From positions 27,155,766 through 27,219,765 of the forward strand of contig JALMQS010000085.1 in NCBI GenBank assembly GCA_024734495.1: DNA of 64,000 nucleotides, in the 5' to 3' direction. The position numbers were made by a program, and so were the translations under genes. Below the pieces are notes generated by a model, which searched no databases, was not told the DNA's origin, and was given only the letters and a program-made list of their open reading frames with translations. Of the stretch, positions 33,003 through 45,544 are shown piece by piece; position 1 is the stretch's first letter; the number at the start of each line of letters is the position of its first letter. Origin of the DNA: Forficula auricularia (taxonomy: Eukaryota; Arthropoda; Insecta; Dermaptera; Forficulidae).

Positions 33003-34070
33003 GGCCACTTTTTCCGTGCAGCTATTGTAACATGATGTTTATAAGCGAAGAATTTTTAGAAAAGCATTACAAGAAATGCATTAATACGAAGATATTCACT
33101 CTATTTAAAAATCAGTTAAATATTAAAATACCAAATAAAGGTAAACTTAATCCTTAATATCCCCTGAAATTCATTCTGGAATATAATTTAACATTTTCTA
33201 TGTTATTCAGGAAAGCAGTTATTCGATTGTACAAAATGTCAAAAAACATTTCCTACAAAATCAAAGCTCAATCAACATTTCATGGTACATTCCGGTGAAA
33301 GACCCTTTGGCTGTGATCAGTGTGAACAACGCTTCTCACAAAAATCTACTCTCACAAGACATTCAAAAATACATACAGAGGAGAGGAACTTTTCCTGTAA
33401 TCTCTGTGAAAAACGTTTCTCACAAAAATCTAATCTCATTTCCCATTTAAAGGTACATTCCGGTGAAAAGCCCTTTGCCTGTGTTCACTGTCAAAAACTT
33501 TTCTCAAAAAAATATGATCTAAAAAGACATTTAAAAATGCATACAGGGGAGGGGAAGACCTTATCGTGTAATCTCTGTGAAAAACGTTTCTCAAAAAAAT
33601 CTAATCTCATTTACCATTCATGGGTACATTCCGGTGAAAAGCCCTTGGCCTGTGATCACTGTGAAAAACGTTTCTCACAAAAATCTGATCTAACAAGACA
33701 TTCAAAAATACATACAGTAGAGAGGACCTTTTCCTGTAATTTCTGTGAAAAACGTTTCTCACAAAAATCTAATTTCATTGACCATTTAAAGAAACATTCC
33801 GGTGAAAGGGCCTTTGCCTGTGATTACTGTGCAAAACGCTTCACAACTAAATTTAATCTCACAAGACATTTACCAATACATACAGGGGAGGGGGCCTTTC
33901 CCTGTGATCAGTGTGAAAAACGTTTCTCACAAAAATCTGAACTCATTTACCATTTAAGGGTACATTCCGGTGATAAGCCCTTTGCCTGTGATCACTGTTC
34001 AAAACGCTTCATAATTAAATGTCATCTCACAAGACATTTAAAGATACATTCCGGTGAAATGAAAAAATAG
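33003..34070 (+). CDS. ZNF-C: zinc-finger exons 2 and 3
   Basis: Exon 2 (33003-33140) C2HC finger, intron 33141-33210, exon 3 (33211-34070) with 10 C2H2 fingers, from [10 protein letters not shown] to [10 protein letters not shown]. Phases agree with exon 1 at 23251. The first ATG within exon 3 (33282) is internal. The end is GEMKK and a stop created by a small insertion; one more finger follows in another frame at 34073-34150 ([20 protein letters not shown]), then the shared CCTTTTTAA. So the protein has lost its last one or two fingers but otherwise looks functional. Several linkers ([15 protein letters not shown]) differ from A and B. Confidence 0.88.
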
Positions 34071-34189
34071 TGCCCTTTACCTGTGATCACTGTGCAAAAC
34101 GTTTTTCACAAAAATCTGATCTCGTAAAACATTTAACAATACATACATGGGAGAGGCCTTTTTAAGTGTACTCATTGCACAAATGCCTT

Positions 34190-34683
34190 TACTCTATTTA
34201 AAATATCATATTTCAATGTGTTAATTTAAATTTAAAATGTTTCTTTTAAGAAAAGAAAATAATTGTTGAGTTATTATTAGAAGATATCAAAGAGTGTATC
34301 TTCTGCTTGATGTAAATATATATAAACACCTTATTTTATTTATTTGACAGTCACTTTAGAATATCGTTTTTTTCATTTTCTGTTCAGAAAGAAATGAATG
34401 TAATCCATTCTCTACACATAATGACTGCAAAATACCTAGCAATAGTTATAAATTCCCCAAAAAATTATATAATAATACATAAACTTTTACACTAAACTCG
34501 AACAATCTGAAATAAATAAATATCTATTATTTATAATAACTAATGTCTACTGGATTCTATTTTGATACACTAGTTAACTCGAAATCCTTTTCGTAACAAG
34601 AGGAGGAGAGAATGTTCTATAATTCGAACTTTTCAAAGTTTTTAATTGCCTCATCTAACTCAAAAAATTAATTAATTCTTATT
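34190..34683. other. ZNF-C 3' spacer
   Basis: Partial copy of the ZNF 3' flank with deletions compared with 1900-2744. No gene. It ends where the Tc1-like element begins. Confidence 0.6.
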
Positions 34684-34684
34684 A

Positions 34685-36315
34685 CACTCGAGAGCAAAAA
34701 AATCGCACACCCCTCACATTTTCACTTCAAACTTGAATATGTTTTAAATTAATTTTTTTTTGCAAGTACTATTTTGATTAAATTAAAGTACACACTGTTA
34801 GCTCTAAAAACACAAAATGTTTACCTTTGACCTGCAAAATCATTAGATTACTAACAAAAGAACAAAAGATTCCGAAATTGCTCGTTTGAGATAAGGATGT
34901 TTGTGAGATTTTGAGAAGGTCTCAAAGGTTAAAGGTTCGTTGAAACGACATCATTTAAATACCAACTTGCAGCCTGAATGGTCTTTTATCGAATAAGACA
35001 TCATTCAGTACTAGAAAATGGATACCTCACCAGAAGCAGCGGCTCAAGTGGTTGCACTAATTGAAGCAGGGCAAAACCAAAGTCAAGTGGCACAACAATT
35101 AAATTTAAGCCGATTTGCTGTTCGAACAGCGGTATCAACAGACTGGTGCCTATACCAGGCGACAAAGTTCTGGCCAAAAACGTGCTACAACACAGCGTGA
35201 TGACCGTTTTGTTGTATCAACATCATTAAGAATTCCCTGTTTGAATGCAGTTAGACTCGGACAGCAGCTCCAGAATGTTAGAGAAGTGGAAGTTAGTGGG
35301 TGGACAGTTAGAAGAAGACTAGCCGATGCAGGCCTAACAGTACACAGACCAGCAACCGGCCCGAAATTGACCCCAGCCCACCTGCAAACACGCCTTCAGT
35401 TTTCTCGAAATCACATGAATTGGACTATGGATCAATGAAAAAAGTATTGCTCTCTGACGAGTGTAGGATGTGTCTTCATGGTAACAACGGACGAGGAAGA
35501 GTCTACCGAAGACCTGGTGAGCGTTTCGCTCAGTGCTGCATTTCTGAGCGTGTCTCATATGGCGGCGGTTCGTGCATGTTCTGGGGAGGCATGTCACTGG
35601 AGGCGAAAACTGAACTAGTATTCATCACAGGACCCCATATCGGCCGTCGATCAAAGGGATTGACTTCCCAACGCTATATCGAAGAGATCCTGGTGGATCA
35701 TGTACTGCCTTTTTCCGGATATATCAGCGAAAATTTCATTTTCATGCAAGACTTACTTAGTTACTTACGCCAGTACTTGGAAGAGGTTATGGCGAGGCCT
35801 GCTCGAAGCCCAGATCTCAATTCCATTGAGCATCTATGGGACGAACTGAAAAAACGGGTACGATCAAGAAACACGGTCCCTACGAGTCTCGGAGAGATTC
35901 AAACCGCAATTAATGAAGAATGGGATAGGATACCGCAGGATTTAAAAAAAATATTGATTTCTTCGATAAAACATCGAATACAAACTGTAATTCAGGCTAG
36001 AGGAGGTAATACCTCGTATTAATAAATGCTTATTTTACTAATTTCATTGTTTGATTACCCTTTTATATTTTCTAAAAATCCCACAAACATCCTTATCTCA
36101 AACGAGCAATTTCGGAATCTTTTGTACTTTTGTTAGTAATCTAATGATTTTGCAGGTCAAAGGTAAACATTTTGTGTTTTTAGAGCTAACAGTGTGTACT
36201 TTAATTTAATCAAAATAGTATTTGCAAAAAAAAATTAATTTAAAACATATTCAAGTTTGAAGTAAAAATGTGTGGGGGGGGGGGGGGGGGGAGGCGATTT
36301 TTTTGCTTTCGAGTG
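34685..36315 (+). mobile_element. Tc1-like transposon with about 240-bp inverted repeats
   Basis: Flanked by TA (34683-34684, 36316-36317). Very long terminal inverted repeats (34685-34925 and 36080-36315), starting CACTCGAGAGCAAAAAAATC at the left; the right end has lost the paired bases to an 18-nt G run (36274-36291). 1631 bp. Confidence 0.85.
35018..36022 (+). pseudogene. Tc1-like transposase, broken
   Basis: Three overlapping frames together read as a Tc1 transposase: N-terminal HTH (AAAQVVALIEAGQNQSQVAQ), second HTH (VSGWTVRRRLADAGLTVHRP), then the catalytic domain with D in LSDECRM, a damaged second site (FMQD where the DNARPH motif is cut out) and SPDLNSIEHLWDELKK with the third acidic residue. 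Two frameshifts and the internal deletion make it inactive. Confidence 0.85.
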
Positions 36316-36318
36316 TAT

Positions 36319-37730
36319 TATTACTTTACCATGGTCAAGTATTGTAATCATGTAATTGTAAATAGTGTTTTTTTCCTTCTTTTTTTTTCAAAAATGGCTG
36401 AAACTATTTTGATTAAAAAAATTGAGCGAAACCATGGCATTTCGGTCTACAAAAAAAACCCTAATAAGTGAACATCGAAAAAATTATATTTTTCGAGATA
36501 ATAACTGTTTTGTCAAAATGTCTGTTAGTCTGTGCGTTACCAAATTTTTGTGGACGATCTAGCTCAAAAACTAGGGTAAATAACAAAACAAAAACAAATT
36601 TCACAGGTAGTTTTGCTCCATTGAGATTAAGAGCTGATTAGATTTTGGTGCATATCAACCTAAAATTAAAGGGGGGTGGAGGGGTGTTTAAAAATTAAAA
36701 ATCTAGGCCATTTGAACAAACTCAACCACATTTTGTATACATAATCGGCGGACCCCCAAAAGTCTAAAAATGTAAAAACTAACCGCTCGGGGGGGTCTAG
36801 GGTCAGAAATGAAAATCTAGGCCCTTTTACCAAACTCAACCAAATTTTGTATACATAATCAGTGGGAGCCCAGAAGACTAAAAATGCAAATACAGTGGTA
36901 CCTTGAGATACGAATGTTTTGAGATACAACATGAAATATTCTAAAATTTATAACTCGACATACAACGAAAGATTTGAGATACGAATTTGCGATGTGCCTT
37001 ATTTGATGATAGGTGTCTCACATTCTTTCGTAACATTTCAAAAAGAAGGCAGAAACAGACCTCTCTTGATCGTTACCTTATGAAGGTCTCACGCAGTGAA
37101 AGTCAGGAAAGTGAGGCCAAAAAGGCCTGACGTTAAAGTGATGATTAATAAACATTGTGTGTTATTAATATATTAATAAACAAATTAATAAACATTATGT
37201 GTATTATTACTCGTTTATCTATATACAAATTGTGTATATTATGTGTAATTTAACTGTGTTTTGGGTTAGTTTCATATCGCTAGAACGCATTAATATATAT
37301 TACATTATTTTAAATGGGAAAAATTGCTTTGAGATACGATTTTTTTGACATACGACGATGATCACAGAACGAATTAAATTCGTATCTCAAGGTACTACTG
37401 TACTAACCACTCAAAATGGCGGGTGAGGGGGGGTCAAAAATGAAAAAGCTAGATTTGTACCAAACTCAACCAAATTTTGTTTAATAATCCATGGGCTTAG
37501 AGAAGTCTAAAATGAGGGGGGGGGGGTCAAAAAATGAAAATATAGGCTCTTGTACCAAACTCAACCAAATTTTGTATACATAATTAGTGGGCCCCCAGAA
37601 GTCTAAAAATGCAAACTCTAACCCATCCCCTACATGATTATAAATAATAATATTAAATATAAGTGAGGAGCCAGGTTGTATGGTAAAGTCAAGTGGATGC
37701 CCACATCAGAACACGTCAGCTTATTTTTTA
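36319..37730. mobile_element. TIR repeat with ACTTTACCAT ends and tandem G-rich units
   Basis: Left ACTTTACCAT and right ATGGTAAAGT ends; relatives at 42190-42450 and 56195-56765. The interior has four imperfect tandem units of about 120 bp containing ACTCAACCAAATTTTGTATA followed by a G-run (36660, 36780, 37402, 37500). A Tigger-like element is inserted between units. No ORF. Confidence 0.55.
36893..37400. mobile_element. pogo/Tigger-like MITE
   Basis: 508 bp, ends CAGTGGTACCTTGAGATACG and its complement (CTCAAGGTACTACTG), TA duplications at 36891 and 37401. CAGT...TTGAGATACGA ends are typical of the Tigger group of Tc1/mariner. No transposase inside. Confidence 0.85.
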
Positions 37731-37929
37731 GTTTAGTTTTATTTGAATATTTTCAAAACTTGCTAAACTGCTGCTACCTGACGATTAGAATTTGAATTTC
37801 TCATCGATCGATTATTAAACGCCATTTTACTCCTTTGTCAATTGATAGTTTTTAACAAATCAATAATTTATCTCTTTCGAATATTTAATTAAAGCATTTT
37901 CAATATAAATATTAAAATATCTAAGCATA

Positions 37930-37999
37930 ATGAATACATTTACGATTGTTGATTACAAAATGATTCTAAATAATCCTAACCACTACCCTATTTATAGAG
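37930..37999 (+). CDS. ZNF-D exon 1
   Basis: MNTFTIVDYKMILNN, then PNHYPIYR plus one base, followed by a GT donor at 38000. Third copy of the family first exon; it pairs with exon 2 at 40812 (intron about 2.8 kb). Confidence 0.75.
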
Positions 38000-38299
38000 G
38001 TTTGTATTTTCAAATTACTCATCTAAAATATTCCATCTAGAGAATAATTACTATTTATTTCTATTATATATATTGATTAAATTATAAGCTACTTATTTTA
38101 TGTAGGAATGATATTCAAAGAGAAATCAATGATTCCCAAAACTCTTTCGCGATTAAATTAGAAATGTTCCGGACCACTTGATTCGCCAATACGTTTGTCC
38201 CCGAGGGGTGAACCGCGATTGGAATTAGGTGTACACGTCCCAATTATTTTGGAATTCATTAGATAGTGCCCCTTCATCTATTGTCTTCTACTTGGAAAT

Positions 38300-38484
38300 T
38301 TTTTTTTTTTTTTTGGCTTTTCGGTCTTTCTAGCCATAAGCCTAATTACGATACTAGTTATATTTTTTTTTAAATTTGTCTCTACCCCCGGGGTCAGATT
38401 TTAGCTGGATGCCTCGAGTCGGATTCGAACCCGGGTCCCCTGGTTAGCTCGCTGTCATGCTACCGCCTAGCCTATCTGACCCCC
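38300..38484 (-). mobile_element. tRNA-derived SINE, second family
   Basis: Flanked by a 13-bp duplication TCTACTTGGAAAT (38287-38299, 38485-38497). On the minus strand the head has a perfect B box GGTTCGAATCC; the tail is poly(A) (poly-T on + from 38300). Its 3' end differs from the SINE at 16786. Confidence 0.85.
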
Positions 38485-38499
38485 TCTACTTGGAAATGA

Positions 38500-39060
38500 A
38501 AGTGGAAGTAGGTGTACACGACATTGTTGTGCGCAGCACTCTGAGTATTTTTTCCTCAATATAATATAATTATTTTAAGGATAATATTTTTAGCCGGCGC
38601 CCTTTGATGCTCGAAAGTCCCTTTTTGACAATAGGAAAGAGGACTTTACAATTCTACATCCAGGAGCTCAATAAATTTAAAGTATGTTGTCTGTTGTTAG
38701 GGCTCTCGTGTGCCGAGTGCTGTGTGGCGCTTTGTGCGCCCCCCATCAAGTCGATGGGGTCCTAACAATCTGTTGAGTGCAGAGTTGTAGGTTGCGTGTT
38801 CATATAGGGTGTGTGCAGGGGAGGGGCTGCTGGATGGCGGTGGCCCCTCCAGATTCGCTTCGAATCTGTTCGCTTCTTCAGTCGAATCGAGTCGCTTTAA
38901 TTATAGCATGGGTGATAATATTTCACTCATGCAAAAACGACGCAACGATCCGACTGAGTCATCTAGCGGCCGTGTCTCAAGGCTCGTCGCCATGAGCGAG
39001 AGCGGGCCGCTACATGTCACATTTGGGTTAATAAATAAGTCCTGTCGAATGGCTTTTAAC
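38500..39060. other. Unassigned, GC-richer stretch
   Basis: 38690-39010 is clearly GC-richer than the surroundings, with repeated TTCGCTTCGAATC-type motifs. Short frames on + show no recognisable domain. Confidence 0.3.
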
Positions 39061-39066
39061 ACCAGA

Positions 39067-39567
39067 TCAGGTCTATTCTCTAAAAACAGACGTTAAAATT
39101 TAACATCTTAAATTGAGTGTTAAAAAGTAAAGTAATAACACTAGCGTTAAAAAATGCTATTCTCTAAACCAAATTGTAACAGCAACGTTAACATTTTACT
39201 TTTAAACACTAAGTGTTATTTCATTCATTATGAAGAGAGCTACCATACGTTTTCTGCTTGTTCTAGTTTTTACCATGTTTTTAACTCCTCGATAGCGCAC
39301 GATAGTTTGATTTGTTATTCTCAATCTAGTATCTCAGCTATTTTTAATAAAAAAAAAAAACAGCTAAAAAAAGAAAAATCACCAAAAATACCCATATAGC
39401 ACCCTCTGACATGGCTTTAATTTTTAACACTTTTGTCTAAATATTAACGTTTTGGAGTTAACGTTTTTGCTTACAGAATAGCAATTTTAGGCAAGGAGGT
39501 GTTAAAATGAATTAACACTGAATTCGGATGTTAAAAGTTAACGTTTTTGTATAGAGAATAGACCTGG
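39067..39567. mobile_element. MITE with CAGGTCTATTCTCTA ends
   Basis: Inverted termini of about 45 bp (CAGGTCTATTCTCTA... and ...TAGAGAATAGACCTG), interior rich in GTTAA/TTAAC motifs, possible 3-bp GAT duplication. No ORF. Superfamily not assigned. Confidence 0.7.
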
Positions 39568-39569
39568 AT

Positions 39570-40344
39570 GTCGATTATAACGTCATGTAAATTTATTGGG
39601 TTTTTTTCCGAATTTAGTCCGGAAATTTCCCATGAAAACAATTTCTAAAAATAGGCGGACTTAAATATTTTAAAACGCCCTGCTAATTAGGAATTGAACC
39701 AATGGGAAGTTTTTGGGAAATTTTCAGATACAAGCAGGCAGACTTTAGGTCAGTTCAGAGTTGGTCAGTTGAGGTTGTCAAGTCTCAGTGAAGAGTTCTC
39801 AGTTGTCAATTGGAGTTGAGAGTTGGAACATGAGAATCAGTTGAGAGACACAAGTTTTAAGCTCTCCAGCCTTCAGCCAGGAGAAATGTATACTTATAAT
39901 TAACTAATAAAAAACCAATATTAAATAATAATCTCTTCTTTGAAATACATCTCTCCTCCTTCAATTACCATTAAATCAGCATCATGACTGAAAACAGGTC
40001 AAATGGCTTGGTCTACGTTACCAAGACTGTTCTGCGGGGAACATTATTCGAGATAAAACATACAAATCGTCAACCTTTCTCTGCTCAAAAAGGGTTGCAA
40101 ACAAAAATCAAAATGTTGTCGTAGCAATATTAGGTCGCGGTTCACCCCACGTTTGTCCCCATGACTTCAAGGATCTGTAACTCTCTCCCGATCTCCATCT
40201 TTCCCAACACTTATAATCACACCTACGCCTCCACCCTCTCTTTTGATCAACTTTCCCTTGTCTTTGGTAATGCAAGGGTCTTTCGAGATCCATCGGGGCT
40301 GCATATTACTGGTCTGCCCCTTCTTTTCGATTGCATTAAAAAAT
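39570..40344. other. Unassigned; short LINE trace
   Basis: 39730-39850 has repeated CAGTT motifs and may be an LTR fragment. At 40145-40225 the frame MTSRICNSLPISIFP matches the 3' coding end of the 18940-type LINEs (MTSRDWNSLPPTVFP). Confidence 0.4.
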
Positions 40345-40811
40345 AAACTGCAACGGATCGTTGCTAAACTTTATCCAAAGTCATTTGAAATATTGATATG
40401 TTTATTCCTTTATTATTAGTCAAATAACACTTGCTATTTGCAGTCCATGTTGACTTAAAATCAAAAATAGTGATCGATTCTCATCTAATACTCGAGGAAT
40501 AACCATTCTACATTGGATTTTAAACGTTTCGGTTATTATTGGTAACCATTGCTGAAGTCATGGAGGAATCGACTTAAAATCAAAAATAACAATCGATTCT
40601 TATCTAATACTAGAGGAATAACCTTATTGCATTCCATTTTTGATGTTGTGACTATTAATGGCAACCTCTAAAGAAGAATCGACTTGAAATCAAAAATTTC
40701 AAGTCGATTCTTCTTGAATTTTTTTTTATTATATCCTAAATCTTAGATTAGGATACTAGAATATAATCCTAGGTTTATAATTTCATGTAGGTAATTTTTG
40801 TTTTATTTTAG

Positions 40812-41540
40812 GGCCACTTCATCCGTGCTGCTATTGTAACACGATGTTTATTAGCGAAGAATTTCTAGAAAAGCATAAAAAAAAATGCATTAACATAAAA
40901 ATATTCACTCTATTAAAAAATCGCTTAAATATTAAAATAATAAATAAAGCAGGTAAATTTAATCTTTAATATCGATTGAAATAAATACTGGATAATAATC
41001 TAACATTCCCTATTTCATTCAGGCCAGAAGTTATTCGATTGTACAAAATGTCAAAAGACATTTTCTACAAAATCACTGCTCAATCGACACTCGTTGGTTC
41101 ATAACGGAGAGAGGCCCTTTGGCTGTGATCAGTGTGGAAAACACTTCTCAATTAAATCTCATCTCAATACCCATTTAAGGATACATTCCGGGGAAAAACC
41201 CTTTGGCTGTGATCAATGTGAAAAATTCTTCTCACATAAATCTCTTCTCATTGCCCATTTAAGGACACATACCGGTGAAAAACCCTTTGGCTGTGATCAG
41301 TGTGAAAAACACTTCTCACTTAAATCTCATCTCATAAGACATAAAAGGATACATTCCGGAGAAAAACCCTTTAGCTGTAATCACTGTGAAATAGGTTTTT
41401 CTGATAAATCTAATCTCACAAAACATTTAAGAATACATACAGGGGAGAGGCCCTTTACCTGTAATCACTGTGAAAAACATTTCTCGCAAAAATCGAATCT
41501 CATTACCCATTTAAGGGTACATTCCCGAAAAAAGTTGTAA
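40812..41540 (+). pseudogene. ZNF-D: zinc-finger exons 2 and 3, shortened
   Basis: Exon 2 (40812-40952, three bases longer than in A-C) C2HC finger; intron 40953-41022; exon 3 (41023-41540) with six C2H2 fingers and a premature end at HSRKKL. A deletion at 41525 shifts the frame: two further fingers can still be read downstream in other frames (CEISFSTKF, then CTKAFSQKGTLLRH, ending near 41697). Exon 1 is at 37930. It is the most divergent paralog (FGCDQC rather than FACDHC). It may still make a seven-finger protein; I call it damaged, not certainly dead. Confidence 0.75.
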
Positions 41541-41697
41541 TCACTGTGAAATAAGTTTCTCAACAAAATTTTCTCTAATAAAGCATTTAATGATACATAC
41601 TGGGGAGAGTCCTTTCAAGTAGGCTCATTGCACAAAGGCCTTCTCACAAAAAGGAACTCTCTTAAGGCATTTAAAAATACATTTCAAAAATACTTGA

Positions 41698-43140
41698 ATA
41701 ATTACTTATAGGATTCATGGGAGATTCACAAGTTTAAATTTCACTACCACTTGGAAAATTAACTCGAATAAATTAGTCATAATTTTTAAAATGTTTCAAT
41801 TAATAGAATATTCGATTTGTCATTTTCGGTATAGGGATCGTGCGTTAAACATAGAGGCAGCAATACTGCCGATGGTACCGCTATCGTATATATTTATTCA
41901 AATAATTTCGGGGAATTGGGGCAAATATTGTATTATAGTATAATATATATCATAGATAAATCGGCTGAATACCCTATGTCTATGCCCAAAGACCATGACA
42001 ATTCTAATGCATCTTCCGAAAAATCTTTTTAATGTCTCAAAAGAATAAAAAATTATTTAAGATCAACAATGTCGCAAAATAGATTAAATGATTTGGCAAT
42101 TTTGTCAATATAGAATCCGATACATTGGAAGCAATTTCATTTGACAGTGTCATTAAAGATTTTGTAGAAAAATAAACTGAGAGATAGGTTCTGATGTGGC
42201 CATCCACTTGACTTTACCATACAACTTGGCCCTTTACTTATATTTAATAAAATTATTTATAAACATGAAGGGGGGGTAGTTTTTGCATTTTTGGACTTCT
42301 GGGGGCCCACGGATTATGTATACAAAATTTGGTTGGGTTTGCTCAAACGGCCTAGATTTTTAACTTTTAACCCCCCCCCCCCTAAATTTTAGGTCGATAT
42401 GCACCAAAATCTAATCAGCTCTTAAAGTGTCCATATTTGGAGGGCTTGCTGGGAATATATTGCTTGAATGTACATCTGCCTAAAAATTCAACCAATTGCT
42501 CATCAACAGTTACTCTAGGACAAGGGTTATATAATTTAGTTAAAATTTCTATCTTTCCCAAATATCTCGTATAGTAGCAAGTTTATCATTTCTCCTTCTT
42601 TCTAAACTTGTATTTTTTCGTCATTTGGGTAGAAAAGGTTTCAAAATAAAAAAATTTCAAAAGATATATAATATATTTATCAATTCAAAAGAGAAAAAAA
42701 ATATTTTAAGATATAAATGTGAAAAAAAGCTATTTCCTCAATAATTTAGTATGTGGGGTCGAAAACGACCCCAAACGATACGAATGTAACAAATGTAAAT
42801 AAAAGAAAAAAAAATTCAATTTTTTAAATTATTTATAAAATATATATTAGAACAAACAAAATCAAGAAGCCTCAATGAAATATCTAACTAATTAAAGAAT
42901 TTACGGCAAAATGAAATCCATTTGGGGTCACAAAAGATCCCAACAGTACAGCAGGGTTAAGTACCTGGACGATGTATGAAAAATTCTATTTAATTAATTT
43001 ACTTAAAATGTGTTATTTTTATTTATTGCTAGCTTTGATTTAATTAGTTTTCATTGATATACTCTCATACATATAAATCCTATTTAATATTTCAAATCGT
43101 CGCCTTTTAGAGTGTAAACCTGCTAAATCCATTTTTTATC
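41698..43140. other. Downstream of ZNF-D: non-coding, one repeat copy
   Basis: 41760-41800 is the ZNF 3' flank. 42190-42450 is an inverted copy of the ACTTTACCAT repeat with a 12-nt C run. Elsewhere AT-rich with no supported gene. Confidence 0.4.
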
Positions 43141-43159
43141 ATATGACATTATAATACTG

Positions 43160-43340
43160 TTCGAAAAAAAAGGGATGGAACATTTTGTATATTAATGATA
43201 TAGATAGCTGTATTGATGTTTTTGTAAATTTATTTGCAGATGATTCTTTAATATCTGTAGAGGGAGGTGATATAGACAATAGACATGGCTGTACTAAGAA
43301 TAAATAGGATCCTCAAAAAAATTGAGAGATGGTTACAATG
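43160..43340 (+). pseudogene. LINE reverse transcriptase fragment
   Basis: Reads ILYINDIDSCIDVFVNLF then ADDSLISVEG, the RT motif C (FADD). The likely continuation is at 45545, so this LINE is split by about 2.2 kb of other DNA. Confidence 0.6.
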
Positions 43341-45540
43341 TATCCCACATTGTATGGGAAATTTATATAGAAAAAAACAAGGACGTTAGCGAGATTCTTT
43401 TTTTAGAAATTTCAATTCAATTATCCTAATTTTATAAAAAAAATTTCTTTAAATCCATAGTAATTAAGCAACTTGAAATTAAAGCCAGTAAAATCTAATT
43501 TTCCTTTATAATCTATATAATTTAAATGTTTAAAAATAGTTTCATAGAAATAGCAATTAAAAATAAATCATAATTTGAACAGAGCAGGGCTCAATAATCG
43601 GGAAAATAAAAAGAAAGGAATACTTGGAACCACACCCCATAATATGCAAAATTGGAGAAAAGGTCATGAACCAGTAGAAAGAGAATATCAGAGCACATGA
43701 TATGGGGGTAAGCGCAGAGAGGGATGAAGGAGAAATCCTCTAATAAAAAGCTGAGCATTGAGCGGACAAGCAATTCACATACAATTCCTATCTTATCATA
43801 TATATACGTTCTTATCAATATAATTCTATCACTCCTATACATACAAATTTCACTTATATCTACTCTCATACAATCCTATCATATATATATTATATGCAAT
43901 TCTTATACAATACTATATATATATTTGTCTAGATTAATTTGCCGCAACGCTGACGTAATGCTGCCGAGAGAGAGCGCCGTCGGTATATTTGAGGCAAATT
44001 TGAAATATAATCGTAATTTGGACTCAAATTTCGAAATGAAAGACTCTTGATTTTAAATTAAGAAACTTTAAATATATTGATAATTATTACCCCCCCCCCC
44101 CCCCCCCTTTCACCACTCAAAAATTAAATATTCAATTCGGTTTCCTTTGCGCACAGAAAAAGAAATCAATCACATCTTATTTGATTTATATTTTATATAT
44201 TATTTGTTTATTTTTTAATAATTTGCCACTTTTTTATAATTTTTAAAAATCTAAATTTTGATATTCTTATTTTTTGAGTTTTACAAAATTAAACGACTTA
44301 AGACACGTTGCCCATATGAGTTTCTCATTGCAATACTGGAGCAGCCTGTCATACAAACAACACCTGATCTCTTTTAAATATTTGGAGCCTTATATCGATT
44401 ATCACGATCCCAAATTTAAAAAAAAAATGATATAATATAATTCTCCTCCTCACATGATACCACGTAATTAAATAAATCTATTTCCACACAAAAAATATCA
44501 CAATGCTGTAGATTATAGAAAAAAAAAATACTTCCAGATTCATATCTAGAGCCTCATTTCTATAGCTGTGTCAGGACGAAAATGAGGCGAAACTTTTAAG
44601 AGACTATGTATTTTCGGGAGTTTACAGGTATACATTTGGAGTGTGGTTTTTTAAGAGGAATAAAATTTTTGAACCGAGACGCCGCCCGCCAGGGCACCAG
44701 CGTGGAGGGCCGAGCTTCGAGGGCGTGCCGAAGGCACGCACGAAAAGCTCGCATATATATATATATACAACTGCATAATTCTCTCGGCGGTGCCTTCTGA
44801 CTATAAATCGATCGCTACGTCGCCTTCTTCACTACACCTCGAGCGAGACGAACGAGAAATACGGAACCTGGGATCGAAGCCGAAGAACGACAGGAACAGC
44901 TCGACAACTCCATTTTGAAGTCGGCATCTAATTGCTGCCGGACAGAGGACATACAGGCGACAACCTCGTATACGTAATATTCTCTTGCTTTCTCTATTGT
45001 TGCCAGCTGCAAATTCCACCTTTCTTACATAATTCTCATATTGATTCTGTGTTCTGTTCGAATATTAAATACCTATAGCATTAATTCAAAATTAAATTCC
45101 AATTGCTATTGAAATATTCTCTTTTTATTATATCAATTCATTTTATATTTTTTTCTTCCTTTTCAATAAATTGTTATATATATTTAAATTTATTCTATCA
45201 TTCTTTCAGAGTTAAACCATAAAATTTAATTTATTTTCCTTAGTATTTAAATTCCCCCACTCACCTTTCCCCATATCAATTCAAGCCCCTTTATTATAAT
45301 TAATTATATATATATATTTTTTTTATTTCTTATTTTATTTCTTATATATAATTTTAAAGTAACGTAAAAATTTCCAAATTCAAATTAGTAAAAATATATA
45401 GCAAGTTTAAGATAAAGAGATTTCCACTGAATTACACCACCGCGAAGCAGATTAAAAGTAATAAACCGTAAGTATTTCTTACCACAGACATATCTCCATC
45501 ATCATTAACCCTATTAAATAGTTAAATGTCAACAAACTTA
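43341..45540. other. Unassigned interval splitting a LINE
   Basis: It contains an 18-nt C run (44090-44107) and a GC-rich segment (44680-45010) that follows AT repeats and contains TATAAATCGATCG near 44801. Short frames on both strands show no known domain. An unrecognised LTR or DNA element is the likeliest content. Confidence 0.3.
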
Positions 45541-45544
45541 TAAT

